DNA of 64,000 bases from G963677485 sp964519405 (GTDB lineage: Bacteria > Armatimonadota > HRBIN16): assembly GCA_964519405.1 (NCBI GenBank), contig CAZFLA010000001.1:1-64000 (forward strand), written 5' to 3'. How positions within the stretch are numbered: the stretch's first letter is position 1; every line of letters starts with the position of its first letter. The notes beneath the pieces were generated by a model. The model saw only the letters and a list, made by a program, of their open reading frames with translations, did no database searches and was not told the origin of the DNA. Positions 8,866-18,303 of the stretch are shown piece after piece. The translations under genes and the position numbers were made by a program.

Positions 8866-9614
8866 GCAGCTCTTTAGTTGTTGACCATCTCGTTAAGGAG
8901 TTCAACCTTCAACATGCCGCCAGCGGCTCGCTGAAGGGGATACTGCTGAGCATCATACGGTATCGCACGCGGATCGAGCGGTTCCGTGCACTTGACGACA
9001 TCAACCTGACCATTTCGCCAGGCGAGACGGTGGCGCTGCTCGGAAGCAATGGCTCCGGTAAAAGCACACTGTTGGGCATTGTCGCTAAGGTGTTGAAGCC
9101 GACTAGCGGCGGCGTAACATGTCATGGCAGGGTCGCTCCATTACTGCAGTTGGGTGTGGGCTTTCATCCTGACCTCACCGGCATGGAGAACATCACTTTC
9201 AACGGCATCATACTGGGGTTGACGAAGACGGAAGTGCAGCAGCGCATGGATGATATCATCGCATTCTCGGAGCTGGAGCAGTTTATCGACGCCCCTGTGC
9301 ACAGTTACAGCAGCGGTATGATTTTGCGATTGGGCTTTTCTGTAGCTGTTCATACCCAGCCGGATGTTCTGCTGATAGATGAAGCCTTGGCAGTCGGTGA
9401 TGAGGCCTTTCAACAAAAGTGCTTACAGAAGATCCGGCAGTTCCAGCAGCAAAACTGCACGATTATCTTGGTATCACACGATATGCATCAAGTGCGTGAT
9501 GTGGCCACACGCTGCATATGGATGCGTAAAGGTAAGGTGGTGGCCGATGGCGCGCCGGAGCCAACTATCAATGACTACATCACCTACGCCCGCAGCGGAA
9601 TGACCGCGAGATAG
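8862..9614 (+). CDS. ATPase of a polysaccharide ABC exporter (Wzt/TagH-like)
   Basis: This is the nucleotide-binding subunit for the preceding permease. Walker A is GSNGSGKST at residues 61-69, the signature is a shortened YSSGM, and Walker B is VLLIDEALAVGD; the SSGM signature and the AVGDE continuation are characteristic of the polysaccharide-export (ABCA/Wzt) branch. At 250 residues it lacks the extra C-terminal carbohydrate-binding domain of long Wzt proteins, so substrate recognition before export is probably not its job. It ends in front of a strong bidirectional terminator. Confidence 0.9.
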   Translation: MSSSLVVDHLVKEFNLQHAASGSLKGILLSIIRYRTRIERFRALDDINLTISPGETVALLGSNGSGKSTLLGIVAKVLKPTSGGVTCHGRVAPLLQLGVGFHPDLTGMENITFNGIILGLTKTEVQQRMDDIIAFSELEQFIDAPVHSYSSGMILRLGFSVAVHTQPDVLLIDEALAVGDEAFQQKCLQKIRQFQQQNCTIILVSHDMHQVRDVATRCIWMRKGKVVADGAPEPTINDYITYARSGMTAR

Positions 9615-9636
9615 ATAGCCGATACCCAGAAATAAT

Positions 9637-9670
9637 AAGCGGGGACAGCTTGAAAACTGTCCCCGCTTTT
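9637..9670. terminator. Bidirectional rho-independent terminator
   Basis: A perfect 12-bp stem AAGCGGGGACAG / CTGTCCCCGCTT with an eight-base loop is followed by T on the plus strand and preceded by A on the same strand. It lies between the converging exporter operon and sugar-transporter operon and can serve both. Confidence 0.85.
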
Positions 9671-9687
9671 GTTGCTTTGAGATAGCG

Positions 9688-11190
9688 CTATACGCCGGTC
9701 ATTAACCGTAATACAGCATCTTGGGTGGCGTCCTTGCGGGCTAGAACACCCATGAGTTTGCCTTCACGCATCACAACGACCCTATGTGAAAGTCTCAGCA
9801 GTTCGGGTAGTTCGCTGGAGATCATGATGACCCCAGATCCGCCGCAAGCTAGTTCATCCAACAATAGGTGGATTTCTGCCTTGGCGCTGACGTCAACGCC
9901 ACGGGTAGGCTCATCTACGATCAGCAAGTTGCATTTCGCCGCCAGCCATCGGGCGATGATCAGCTTCTGCTGGTTGCCTCCCGATAAGCTGCCAGCCACA
10001 CTGTCGATGTTTGGCGCTTTTACACGCATCTTCTCGAAGTATGACGTGGCGAGTGCTCGCTCCTTGTCGAAATCAACCCATCCGTTGTTCGCATATTGCG
10101 AAAGCACAGGCAGGCTGATGTTGGCTCGGCAGCTCATGCCGAGAACCAAGCCGTAGCGCTTTCGGTCTTCTGGAGCCAATCCCAAACCAAGCTCACGTGC
10201 TTGCTGCACGGAGGTAGGAATGGCATGAGGCTGCCCATTGACCCAAATGCGGCCAGTGGCTTCTGGGTGCAGTCCGAATAGAACTTCGGCAATCTCGGTG
10301 CGGCCTGAACCCACCAATCCTGCGAAGCCTAGGATTTCACCCTTGTTTAGGCTGAAGCTAACGTCCTTGAAGTGACCCGGAAGGGTTAAGCCTTCCACGC
10401 GGAGCACTTCCTCGCCTAGCTTCTTATTGACAGACTTGGCTTCGTAAGCTTCGAGCTTGCGCCCGATCATCAACGTCACAAGGCTGTCTTCATCAAGCTC
10501 GCTGGCTGGTTTTGTGGCCACATGCTCACCGTCGCGAAGCACGGAGATGTCATCGCATAGTCTGAATATCTCCGCCATACGGTGCGATACATAGATGCAG
10601 GTCACGCCTTGCTTCTTCAACTGTTTGATGAGTGCGAAGAGGCGCTCTGCGTCTGGCTCAGATAACGAGCTGGTCGGTTCGTCGAAGACCAGCACCTTAG
10701 CACCGCGGCTGACCGCGGAGGCTATCTGCACCATCTGCTGTTGTCCAACAGTTAGTGCACCCATCTGTTTGCTAAGGTCAACTTTGAAGCCGATGGTGTC
10801 CAGCTTCTTTTGCGCGATGATGTTCATCTGAGCGTAGTCTACCAGGCTGCCTTTCAGCGGAAGCTGACCGAGGCAGAGGTTTTCGGCAACACTCAAGTTC
10901 TGGCAGAAGGTCAGCTCCTGATGCACCATGCCCACGCCGTGTTCAATGGCGCTGTTCGGGTCAGTGATGTTTACTGGTTGACCATCTATTAGGATCTGCC
11001 CATCGTCGATGGCATGAATACCAGCCAACGCTTTGCCTAGAGTACTCTTGCCTGCACCGTTCTCGCCCATAAGGCCATGGATGCGTCCTGGCATGATGCT
11101 TAGGCTAACATCCTTAAGTGCATGAACACCCGGGAACCGCTTGTTTACCTTAGTAAACTGAACGATAGGGGTTTGTTTGTCCTTACTCAT
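9688..11190 (-). CDS. Sugar ABC transporter ATPase, CUT2 family (RbsA/MglA-like)
   Basis: The 500-residue protein has two fused nucleotide-binding domains, as is usual for ribose/galactose-type importers. The first has Walker A GENGAGKST near residue 42 and a DEPTSSLSEPD Walker B/D-loop. The second has the degenerate GLVGSGRTE in place of a P-loop near 290, LSGGNQQK, and VDEPTRGVD. The degenerate second P-loop is normal for this family. It follows the fused permease/binding protein gene by 10 bases on the same strand, so the two genes make a complete importer. Substrate is most likely a monosaccharide, but the specific sugar cannot be read from the sequence. Confidence 0.93.
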   Translation of the reverse strand: MSKDKQTPIVQFTKVNKRFPGVHALKDVSLSIMPGRIHGLMGENGAGKSTLGKALAGIHAIDDGQILIDGQPVNITDPNSAIEHGVGMVHQELTFCQNLSVAENLCLGQLPLKGSLVDYAQMNIIAQKKLDTIGFKVDLSKQMGALTVGQQQMVQIASAVSRGAKVLVFDEPTSSLSEPDAERLFALIKQLKKQGVTCIYVSHRMAEIFRLCDDISVLRDGEHVATKPASELDEDSLVTLMIGRKLEAYEAKSVNKKLGEEVLRVEGLTLPGHFKDVSFSLNKGEILGFAGLVGSGRTEIAEVLFGLHPEATGRIWVNGQPHAIPTSVQQARELGLGLAPEDRKRYGLVLGMSCRANISLPVLSQYANNGWVDFDKERALATSYFEKMRVKAPNIDSVAGSLSGGNQQKLIIARWLAAKCNLLIVDEPTRGVDVSAKAEIHLLLDELACGGSGVIMISSELPELLRLSHRVVVMREGKLMGVLARKDATQDAVLRLMTGV

Positions 11191-11200
11191 GATGCACCCC

Positions 11201-13291
11201 TTATTCCTTAGGCAGGTCGACTTTAGCGTTTGGCGTCATCTTCAGGTATTCGTCTGGAACGTCAGTAAAGCCCCAATCTTTCAACTGTCTTGCCCATGCG
11301 CCGACATTGGTGATGTCCACTTTAACTAGTCCCATCTTGTTGATTTCAGGAACGTCCTTCTTGAGAACCATCTTGTCGACGATCTTCTTCACAGAGGTGT
11401 AACCCCACATGTAGGTAGGCTGTGCCAGAAGAATTGGAGCGATGCCTTTGGTGATGTATGGAAGTTCAACAGGCAGTGCGTCTACTGCAACTACTTTGAC
11501 TTTGCTTGGGTTAAGGTCCGTCAACAGTGTCTTAGTGAACAATGGCCATCCACCGATCATAGCCCAGGAGTCAACTTCCGGATATGCGTTCATAACGCGC
11601 ACCACTTCTGCTGCTGCGTCTTGCGGAGTTTCAGGATGGTAGAAAGCACCCACAACCTTAATGCCAGGATACTTCTTAGCCTCTTCCTTAACACCGTTCA
11701 CACGGGCTTGAAGGTTCGGCGCATTCTGGTTGCCGCCAAGAATTGCCACGTTGCCTTTGCCATGAAGCTGGCTGGCTAGTTCACGCATAACCTGCATACC
11801 GCAGTCGCGGTCGTTAGCGCCATAGAATGCAAAACGCTTGGAGTTCGGTGCGTCACTATCGAAGGTCATCACGGTTACGCCGCGAGTGACAGCATCGTTG
11901 ATAGCACCTGTGATTTTGTTAGCGTCGGAGCAGCTGATCAACGCTGCGTTGGCACCATCGTTAACGGCTTGAGCTAGGCGCTGAGCCTGCAGCTGGCCGT
12001 CTTCGTCGTTAGGTGTGCGCCAGTCGATGGTGATGTTTGCGCCTGTCTGCTTGCTGAGGTCACGTGCGGCTTGTTCTGCACCCACGCGAGCGCTTAGGAA
12101 AACAGGGTTGCTGCTTGACTTTGCGATCATTGCGATTTTGATGTTCGGGGCGGTTTTGCTGCCCATTTTGTGAGCTACTTGGTTACCGACAACCAGTAAG
12201 ATCATGGCTGCGATACCAAGACCCGTAAGTGCAGCTTGCCGCTGAGTCTTCTTGATATCGGCTTCATTAGTTGCCATAGCCATCTGTTTCTTCTGGAACT
12301 TCTGGCTGGACTGGTCAGCAACAACTGCTGCGATGATGGCCAAACCGATGATGATCATTTCATAGTTTTGGTCAAAGTGAAGGGTTCGAATAGACTGTCG
12401 GATCAACACGATCAGCAGAGACCCGAGAACGGCTCCCAGCGCTGTTCCTGATCCACCGAGCATACTTGCGCCGCCAACCGCAGCAGATGCGATGACGTAT
12501 AGCTCATAGCCTGTAGCATCTTGTGAAGAAGCGGAACCGTAATACACGCTTCCCATAAAGGCGGCGATACCAGCGGTAAGGCCGGCAATGGCATAAACCA
12601 TCACGAGTGTCTTGTCTACGCGGATACCTGCGTATCTTGCGGCTTCTACATTACCGCCAACGGCGTAGATGTTGCGTCCTGCAACCGACCGAAGCAGCCA
12701 AATCTCAGCGATGGCTGTCAGCACGAGCACTGTAAGTAGGGGAACAGGGTAAATGCTTCCCGAAAAACCGAGATTCGCTTTGATGATCGACGTAATGGCG
12801 TTTGGCACCAAGATGCTTTCGGCCTTACTGCTGACAAATGTGATACCACGGTAAATCCACATCGTGCCCAAGGTAATGATAAACGGGTGCACCTTAAGCT
12901 TTACGATCAACGTTCCATTGATGAGACCGCAAGCTAAGCCGATAACCACGCAGATAAGTAAACCTATGAGAAGCCCCATAGGTCCGCTGGAAATGGCTAA
13001 ACTTCGCAGAATCATGGCCATCGATACGCCTGACAGTGCATAGATAGCACCGATGGATAGGTCGATACCACCTGTCAGGATGACCATCGTAATACCAATC
13101 GCCATAATAGCAAAGAAGCTGGTATCAGTGGCTGTTTGCATCAAGGTGTTGGGGTTTAGGAAATTATTAATATTACCGCCGGCAGCATCGGTATGCCAGC
13201 CCGCGAAAAGGCCCAGAATTGCAATCAACACGAAGATTACTAGAACTAATCCAGACTTCGGTGACTGTAAGAATCTTTGAAGCGACTTCAT
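11201..13291 (-). CDS. Fused CUT2 permease and sugar-binding protein (RbsC-RbsB fusion)
   Basis: Residues 1 to about 325 are an RbsC-type permease with about eight to ten membrane helices and the family hallmark LTGGIDLSIGAIYALSG. A further hydrophobic segment (about 350-372, ALTGLGIAAMILLVVG) then carries the chain across the membrane, and residues about 382-690 form a periplasmic sugar-binding domain of the RbsB type (KIAMIAKSSSNPVF, ISCSDANKI, MTFDSDAP, GAFYHPETPQDAA). These are normally two separate proteins. The extra helix puts the binding domain on the outside, as required. AGGAG lies eight bases before the ATG. The ATPase gene follows; a palindromic site lies just upstream at 13318-13339. 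Confidence 0.9.
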   Translation of the reverse strand: MKSLQRFLQSPKSGLVLVIFVLIAILGLFAGWHTDAAGGNINNFLNPNTLMQTATDTSFFAIMAIGITMVILTGGIDLSIGAIYALSGVSMAMILRSLAISSGPMGLLIGLLICVVIGLACGLINGTLIVKLKVHPFIITLGTMWIYRGITFVSSKAESILVPNAITSIIKANLGFSGSIYPVPLLTVLVLTAIAEIWLLRSVAGRNIYAVGGNVEAARYAGIRVDKTLVMVYAIAGLTAGIAAFMGSVYYGSASSQDATGYELYVIASAAVGGASMLGGSGTALGAVLGSLLIVLIRQSIRTLHFDQNYEMIIIGLAIIAAVVADQSSQKFQKKQMAMATNEADIKKTQRQAALTGLGIAAMILLVVGNQVAHKMGSKTAPNIKIAMIAKSSSNPVFLSARVGAEQAARDLSKQTGANITIDWRTPNDEDGQLQAQRLAQAVNDGANAALISCSDANKITGAINDAVTRGVTVMTFDSDAPNSKRFAFYGANDRDCGMQVMRELASQLHGKGNVAILGGNQNAPNLQARVNGVKEEAKKYPGIKVVGAFYHPETPQDAAAEVVRVMNAYPEVDSWAMIGGWPLFTKTLLTDLNPSKVKVVAVDALPVELPYITKGIAPILLAQPTYMWGYTSVKKIVDKMVLKKDVPEINKMGLVKVDITNVGAWARQLKDWGFTDVPDEYLKMTPNAKVDLPKE

Positions 13292-13317
13292 TCGTCGATC
13301 TCCTGTGACGTGATCTT

Positions 13318-13339
13318 TGTTGAATGGAGATATTCAACA
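13318..13339. promoter_or_regulatory. Palindromic operator candidate upstream of the sugar importer
   Basis: TGTTGAAT and ATTCAACA form a perfect inverted repeat with a six-base spacer, 27 bases upstream of the importer start codon. The size and position suit a repressor dimer. A second, shorter inverted repeat (GATTCCT/AGGAATC) lies at 13367-13389 between the divergent genes. No regulator gene is adjacent. Confidence 0.4.
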
Positions 13340-13366
13340 TTAATAGTATTCATTGCAATAGCTCCA

Positions 13367-13389
13367 GATTCCTACCCAGGCAAGGAATC
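13367..13389. promoter_or_regulatory. Second inverted repeat in the divergent intergenic region
   Basis: GATTCCT (13367-13373) and AGGAATC (13383-13389) are perfectly complementary with a nine-base spacer. The repeat lies midway between the leftward importer operon and the rightward glycosidase cluster, so it could act on either. No T-run follows, so a terminator is unlikely. Confidence 0.3.
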
Positions 13390-13483
13390 TGCATTAACTA
13401 TATCTTATTTAACACTTGTAGGCATCATTTGCACAAACTGATCTTGGATATCTAGTGCAACTAAGGAGATACACGGTAAAACA

Positions 13484-14557
13484 ATGCTAATACAAAGCCC
13501 CGTAATGTGCATAAACGCAGACGACAAATGGACACGGACCGCACTCGTTGATGCAACACACGACCGCACCAGCACCATATTTCTGGGTGTGCCCCCAGAC
13601 ACCATGGCGTGTGAAACAATGCTACGGAAGCTTCCAGACGGCTCATGGGTGATGATAATGATGGGCGGCGGCGATTACGAGCCCGATCCGCGTAACCAAG
13701 TGTACATCACCCGAAGTTATGATGAAGGATGTTCTTGGACATCGATGGAACAACTCGACTTTGGCTTCGCTCGCGAGGGTGAGACCACTGCTTTGATACC
13801 ATTCGGCTTCAATGTTATGGGGCGCAAATGCGTGTTGTATTTAATGTCGCATGATGGTCACCATAAGGCTGGCCGTACATGGATCACCGAAAGCAGTGAT
13901 CTATGCCAGACCTGGAGCAATCCCGAAGCGGCTCCGGGTCGGCTGCGATATCGCACAGCACTCCGCAACCATATCGTGACCTGTTCTGGTTCCATCGTTG
14001 TTCCATACCAACACTATTTATCAGACGCACCGCGTAACCCACGCAACGGTGTGATGATTAGTCAAGATGGCGGGGTTTCATGGGCTGAATGCGGTGATAT
14101 CCGTGTATCGAGTGACGATAACTATATGGGGTGGACTGAAAACAGCGTAGTCCAGTTAGCAGATGGACGTCTCGCTATGATTATACGAGCTGAAGGATTA
14201 GGCGGGGTTCTCTATTACGCGGAGTCGGTTGATGGCGGGGTGACATGGCCAGAGTATGCTGTGCCGACGATGATCCCTAACCCAGGCTCTAAGGCGACAC
14301 TCTATTCATTGGCACCAAACACGGTGGCAATGCTGCATAATCCTAATTCCAAAGCTCGTAATCCGCTGGCTATTTGGATAAGCTTTGATGGTATGAAGAG
14401 CTGGCCCTATCAGCGTAATCTACGCGTGGATTTAGGCGGGCGGTATAACTACCCTGATGGATTTGTCAGTGATGATGGAGAATGGCTGCATTTTGCCTTT
14501 GATCACAACCGAGACAAGGCTATCTATGTGGGTGTTAAACTGCCTCATATCCAGTAA
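13484..14557 (+). CDS. Sialidase-like beta-propeller protein with four Asp boxes
   Basis: Four Asp-box motifs (S-x-D-x-G-x-x-W) are visible: SYDEGCSW at 78-85, SQDGGVSW at about 193-200, SVDGGVTW at about 247-254 and SFDGMKSW at about 300-307. These turns define the six-bladed propeller of sialidases and related exo-glycosidases. The 357-residue length is right for one catalytic propeller with nothing added. There is no signal peptide, so it probably works in the cytoplasm. Asp-box proteins are not all sialidases, so the sugar released is uncertain. AAGGAG lies 16 bases before the ATG, a little far. It heads a rightward cluster with two further glycan-related genes. Confidence 0.75.
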   Translation: MLIQSPVMCINADDKWTRTALVDATHDRTSTIFLGVPPDTMACETMLRKLPDGSWVMIMMGGGDYEPDPRNQVYITRSYDEGCSWTSMEQLDFGFAREGETTALIPFGFNVMGRKCVLYLMSHDGHHKAGRTWITESSDLCQTWSNPEAAPGRLRYRTALRNHIVTCSGSIVVPYQHYLSDAPRNPRNGVMISQDGGVSWAECGDIRVSSDDNYMGWTENSVVQLADGRLAMIIRAEGLGGVLYYAESVDGGVTWPEYAVPTMIPNPGSKATLYSLAPNTVAMLHNPNSKARNPLAIWISFDGMKSWPYQRNLRVDLGGRYNYPDGFVSDDGEWLHFAFDHNRDKAIYVGVKLPHIQ

Positions 14558-14622
14558 GTTATGTGAACAGGATTTTGGTGCTTCTACGTCGAAATTATGC
14601 CATATCCCTTAAGGAGTTCATG

Positions 14623-16611
14623 ATGAAAATTACATATAACGAGTATCTCGACCGCGTCTACGGGTGCTGGCTTGGCAAATGCGTCAGCGGCACCATCGGT
14701 GCACCATACGAAGGCGCCAAGGAGTTGTTTGAATTTAATTACGATCCCGCCATGATAGCCAGTATGCTGCCAAATGATGATTTGGATCTGCAAATACTGT
14801 GGCTTCATGTGCTGGAGCAGAAGGGCGTCGCTTTCACCACCATGGATCTGGCAAAAGCCTTTGCTGAACTTTGTCCGTATGCACCAGGTGAGTATGCCAC
14901 CTTCCGACGCAACTACAGGTTAGGCATCATGCCTCCCGTCAGCGGCTGGTTCAACAACCATTACTATCTTGAAGGCAACGGATGCCCCATTCGAAGTGAG
15001 ATATGGGCCTGTATCGCTCCTGGTAATCCGCAGCTGGCGGCGGACATATCAACAAAAGATGGCATCATGGATCACTGCGGTACCAGCGTTGATGAAGAGC
15101 GGTTCCTTGCCGCCATTGAAGCCGCTGCGTTCTTCGAACAGGACCTTGACCGCCTCTTTGAAATCGGCCTGTCGGTTATCCCAGAAGACGGCAAAGTTTA
15201 CAAGATGGTGACCGACACACTGAAGTGGTGTGCAGAAGCCAGCACTTGGCAGCAAGTCCGAGGACACATCATCCGCCATTATGGGCATCCCGACTGCACG
15301 AACTCGGTGCAGAACACCGCTTTTGCCATCATGAGCTTGAAATTCGGCAGCCTCGATATGATTGAGACCACTATGATCGCTCTAAACGCCGGATACGACA
15401 CCGACTGCACATGTGCAACCGCGGGGTCGATCATCGGGATTATTCGCGGTGCGAAGTATCTGCAGAAGACACATGGCTTTGAAGATCCTGGATATGTTTT
15501 GGGTGTGAATATCACACGTAAGAACGACAGGCTGTACGACCTAAGTGTTGATACCTGTATGATGGGGCTTCACTTTGCCCAGCACCTCAACACAGACCTG
15601 GAATTAGTTGATGCACCTGCTGCTCCAGATATCAAACTGCCTGAGCCGTCTGTTTTAGAGTTTCGCACGGAATATCTGCCATATACTGCCCGATATGGCA
15701 ATGAACTGCGCATGGAGGCGATGCCAAGCATCGGCTTAGGCGACAGCCGAAAAGTGAAGATAACCATCGCGAATAGACTAGGCGCCCCGAGTGCATCGCG
15801 CATGACTTTGAGCATACCAGCCGGCTGGAACAGCGATTGGAGCGAGAAGGATGTTATCCTGCAGCCTGCTGAGGCTATGAGTGTGGAAGTGACATTGTCG
15901 GTACCAGCAGATCTGCCAAAGCTCAACCAAACGAACATCATTAAGCTTGATGTTGCCACTGCAGACGGCTTGGTGTATAGCCATAACTTCGGGTTAAGCG
16001 GTGCTGCTGTGTGGGCGGCATATGGTCCATTCTGGAAAAACCGAGCCGATATGAGCGCACTGCAGCCAGGGCAAAGCTACTATTCGCAGATACATTGCGA
16101 TGGCACCGAGCAGGACGGTGTCGACCAGGTTCGCTTTTACCACCTGAACGCCATGGCAGAGCTTGATGCGATGGAGCTTGATCCTGAAGTGATCGCCGAA
16201 TCGGCGAGTTTCGATGCCTGCGATGCCGCAAAGCAGGCGATGGTGGTATGCACTCACGAGGATCTATTCAGCATGAACGACCTCATGGGGTATCAAGGCC
16301 CATGCGCCATGATACTCACGCAGCAGTTTGAGTGCCCAGAGGAGCGTGAGGTGGGCATCACATTGGGTCACACCGATGCATACCGACTGTGGCTGAACGG
16401 TGTGGAAGTCAGCCGACGCGATCAGGTTGACTGGTGGACCTGCGAGAACTCGCATATCATCAAGCAAAAGCTGAAAAAGGGACTGAATACCCTTGTGTGG
16501 CGCATCGTGAGGCGTTCGCAGAACGCGCAGTTCAGCATCCAATTCCAGCAAGGCAATAGCTGTTCCGATATCTACAATGACTTTACCTATATCAATCCAG
16601 TCGTAAAGTAG
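14623..16611 (+). CDS. ADP-ribosylglycohydrolase-family protein with C-terminal beta-sandwich domains
   Basis: The ATG at 14623 sits six bases after AAGGAG; a tandem ATG at 14620 and a longer frame from 14563 are alternatives. Residues about 5-325 follow the ADP-ribosylglycohydrolase fold: YGCWLGKCVSGTIGAPYEG at the start, an acidic PNDDLDLQ in place of the usual TDDT, and NAGYDTDCTCATAGSIIG near the end, which holds the metal-binding Asp residues. The remaining 330 residues are unlike the small DraG proteins; they include an Ig-like region and a closing LWLNGVEV...LNTLVWRI segment seen in sugar-binding sandwiches. Together with its neighbours this suggests action on a glycoside rather than on ADP-ribosylated protein; that is inference. 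Confidence 0.8.
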   Translation: MKITYNEYLDRVYGCWLGKCVSGTIGAPYEGAKELFEFNYDPAMIASMLPNDDLDLQILWLHVLEQKGVAFTTMDLAKAFAELCPYAPGEYATFRRNYRLGIMPPVSGWFNNHYYLEGNGCPIRSEIWACIAPGNPQLAADISTKDGIMDHCGTSVDEERFLAAIEAAAFFEQDLDRLFEIGLSVIPEDGKVYKMVTDTLKWCAEASTWQQVRGHIIRHYGHPDCTNSVQNTAFAIMSLKFGSLDMIETTMIALNAGYDTDCTCATAGSIIGIIRGAKYLQKTHGFEDPGYVLGVNITRKNDRLYDLSVDTCMMGLHFAQHLNTDLELVDAPAAPDIKLPEPSVLEFRTEYLPYTARYGNELRMEAMPSIGLGDSRKVKITIANRLGAPSASRMTLSIPAGWNSDWSEKDVILQPAEAMSVEVTLSVPADLPKLNQTNIIKLDVATADGLVYSHNFGLSGAAVWAAYGPFWKNRADMSALQPGQSYYSQIHCDGTEQDGVDQVRFYHLNAMAELDAMELDPEVIAESASFDACDAAKQAMVVCTHEDLFSMNDLMGYQGPCAMILTQQFECPEEREVGITLGHTDAYRLWLNGVEVSRRDQVDWWTCENSHIIKQKLKKGLNTLVWRIVRRSQNAQFSIQFQQGNSCSDIYNDFTYINPVVK

Positions 16612-16617
16612 ATAAAT

Positions 16618-18273
16618 ATGAAACCACTTGTTGGATGTTACTATTTTCCGGGTTGGTACCGCCGAGGCGGTGCCGACCACCAACCCTTGCCGACTGACCT
16701 CACCCCGCAGAGCTGGGAGCAGTGGCAGGATACGCAAGACAGCAGCGAATGGCGCTCAGCCATCGCAGCTCACCCGTATCCCAGGCCGATGCTCGGTTTC
16801 TATGACGATGCCAACCCTGATGTGTGGGATTTGGAGCTGGGCTGGGCGCGTCAGCACGGTATCGACTTTCTGCTGTTCGACTGGTATTACGACCGAGGTT
16901 GCGAATACCTCTCAGCCTCATTACGGCGTGGATACCTGAAAAGCTCCATGCAAAGCACCGTCAAGTATGCGTTGAACTGGTGCAACCACGGTGGTTATTG
17001 GTTCCCTAACGGTCTAGATCAATCCGCAGATCCGTTGCTTGCGATGTTTGAAAAGCTCATGGCATCGGATTTTCAACAGCCGAACTACCAACTCATTGAT
17101 GGCAAACCGCTGTTTATGATTTATGAGTTGAACCAGATACTTTCGCAGTATACGCCGCAGCAGCTCAATCGCACTTTGACGAAAGCTCGTTGGATGGCCA
17201 TTCAATACGGCTTCAAAGGGCTGTTTATCATGGCTATGTACGCTGGCGATTCTGTGATCAGCATCGATAACTTGAAGGCCTGCGGATTTGATAGCTTCGC
17301 AGCATATACATATGTATTTCAAAGAGGTCCTTACTCACCGGGTCCGGCTGTCAGCTATAAGGACATCGTCCGCCAAACAAGCCGAATATACCCGTTTATG
17401 GGTAAGCTGGCGAGGTCACGGAAGATGCACTACACCCCCTGTGTGGCGCCAGGCTGGGATAACTCTCCGCGTATGGGCAAAGATGCCTATGTAGTGCGTG
17501 ACCTCAGCATGCCTCTTTTCCGCAAGCAGTGCCATGCGGCCCGCCAGAGCCTTCATGCTGATCTGCCGCTCGTGCTCGTAGAGGCATGGAACGAGTGGGG
17601 TGAAGGTGTGTTTATCGCTCCAGATTCTGAGTTTGGTTTTCAAAAGCTAGACATCATACGGGAGGAGCTAGCAGGTATGAGGGGGCACCATACCCATGAA
17701 ACCCCAACCAGCCAACAACTGTCCGAATGGAGCATACTAGCCCCTGATGAGCTTAAGAAAGCGGCACAGCGAGCGAAGGAAAACTACCCGCTGCCCGATG
17801 TTAAGCGCACACAGCCCCAGGCAAGCGCGGGTACTGCTAATGGCCAGACATCGTGGGACTTCACCAAGGCACCCGACCGATCCAAGATACGGTGGATTGG
17901 TGCCGAATCACAAAACAACGTGGATTGTGCCTCGGGCAAGTTTACGCAGGGGTATGCTCACTGTGTGCTATCGGAGTTCAAAGTGCCTCTGAACCGCGTA
18001 AAGGCCTTTCGGTTTAGGTATAGTGTGGACAGTCCCAACAACACATTGTTAATGAGGTTGTTCTGGTTAACCACAAAATCGGGTGGTGTCGACGGACATT
18101 TCGCCATTGATTTTCCAGCAGTAGCCGATAACAAATGGCATGATGTTGAAGTGCACACAAGCGATATCCTGAACTGGCCTGACAGCAGGGGAGAGCTGGT
18201 GAACTTCGTGCTGATGGCCGATTCTGGAGTGAACTGCATCTTTAAACTGCAGCGGTTCGAGTTGATTATGTAA
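16618..18273 (+). CDS. GH99/WbsX-like glycoside hydrolase-family protein with C-terminal binding domain
   Basis: The N-terminal 350 residues match the WbsX/GH99-like family: a GCYYFPGWYRR opening, FDWYYDRG, and EAWNEWGEG near residue 320 followed by PDSEFGFQKLD. The acidic residues in the WNEWGEG motif are the probable catalytic centre. Residues about 410-551 are a separate beta-sandwich (SWDFTKAPDRSKIRWIG, LMRLFWLTTKSGG), probably carbohydrate-binding. No signal peptide is seen. It starts six bases after the ADP-ribosylglycohydrolase-like gene, so the pair is co-translated. Members act on mannan-like or rhamnan-like chains, but the substrate here is open. Confidence 0.78.
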   Translation: MKPLVGCYYFPGWYRRGGADHQPLPTDLTPQSWEQWQDTQDSSEWRSAIAAHPYPRPMLGFYDDANPDVWDLELGWARQHGIDFLLFDWYYDRGCEYLSASLRRGYLKSSMQSTVKYALNWCNHGGYWFPNGLDQSADPLLAMFEKLMASDFQQPNYQLIDGKPLFMIYELNQILSQYTPQQLNRTLTKARWMAIQYGFKGLFIMAMYAGDSVISIDNLKACGFDSFAAYTYVFQRGPYSPGPAVSYKDIVRQTSRIYPFMGKLARSRKMHYTPCVAPGWDNSPRMGKDAYVVRDLSMPLFRKQCHAARQSLHADLPLVLVEAWNEWGEGVFIAPDSEFGFQKLDIIREELAGMRGHHTHETPTSQQLSEWSILAPDELKKAAQRAKENYPLPDVKRTQPQASAGTANGQTSWDFTKAPDRSKIRWIGAESQNNVDCASGKFTQGYAHCVLSEFKVPLNRVKAFRFRYSVDSPNNTLLMRLFWLTTKSGGVDGHFAIDFPAVADNKWHDVEVHTSDILNWPDSRGELVNFVLMADSGVNCIFKLQRFELIM

Positions 18274-18303
18274 CCTATATGTAAATACTGTGGCAATTCG
18301 CCT

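Noticed and set aside
9725..10156. 143-codon plus-strand open frame
   Set aside because: Antisense to the RbsA-type ATPase.
13484..14557. Calling the Asp-box protein a proven sialidase (NanH)
   Set aside because: Asp boxes define the propeller fold but the arginine triad was not confirmed, so only a sialidase-like call is supported.
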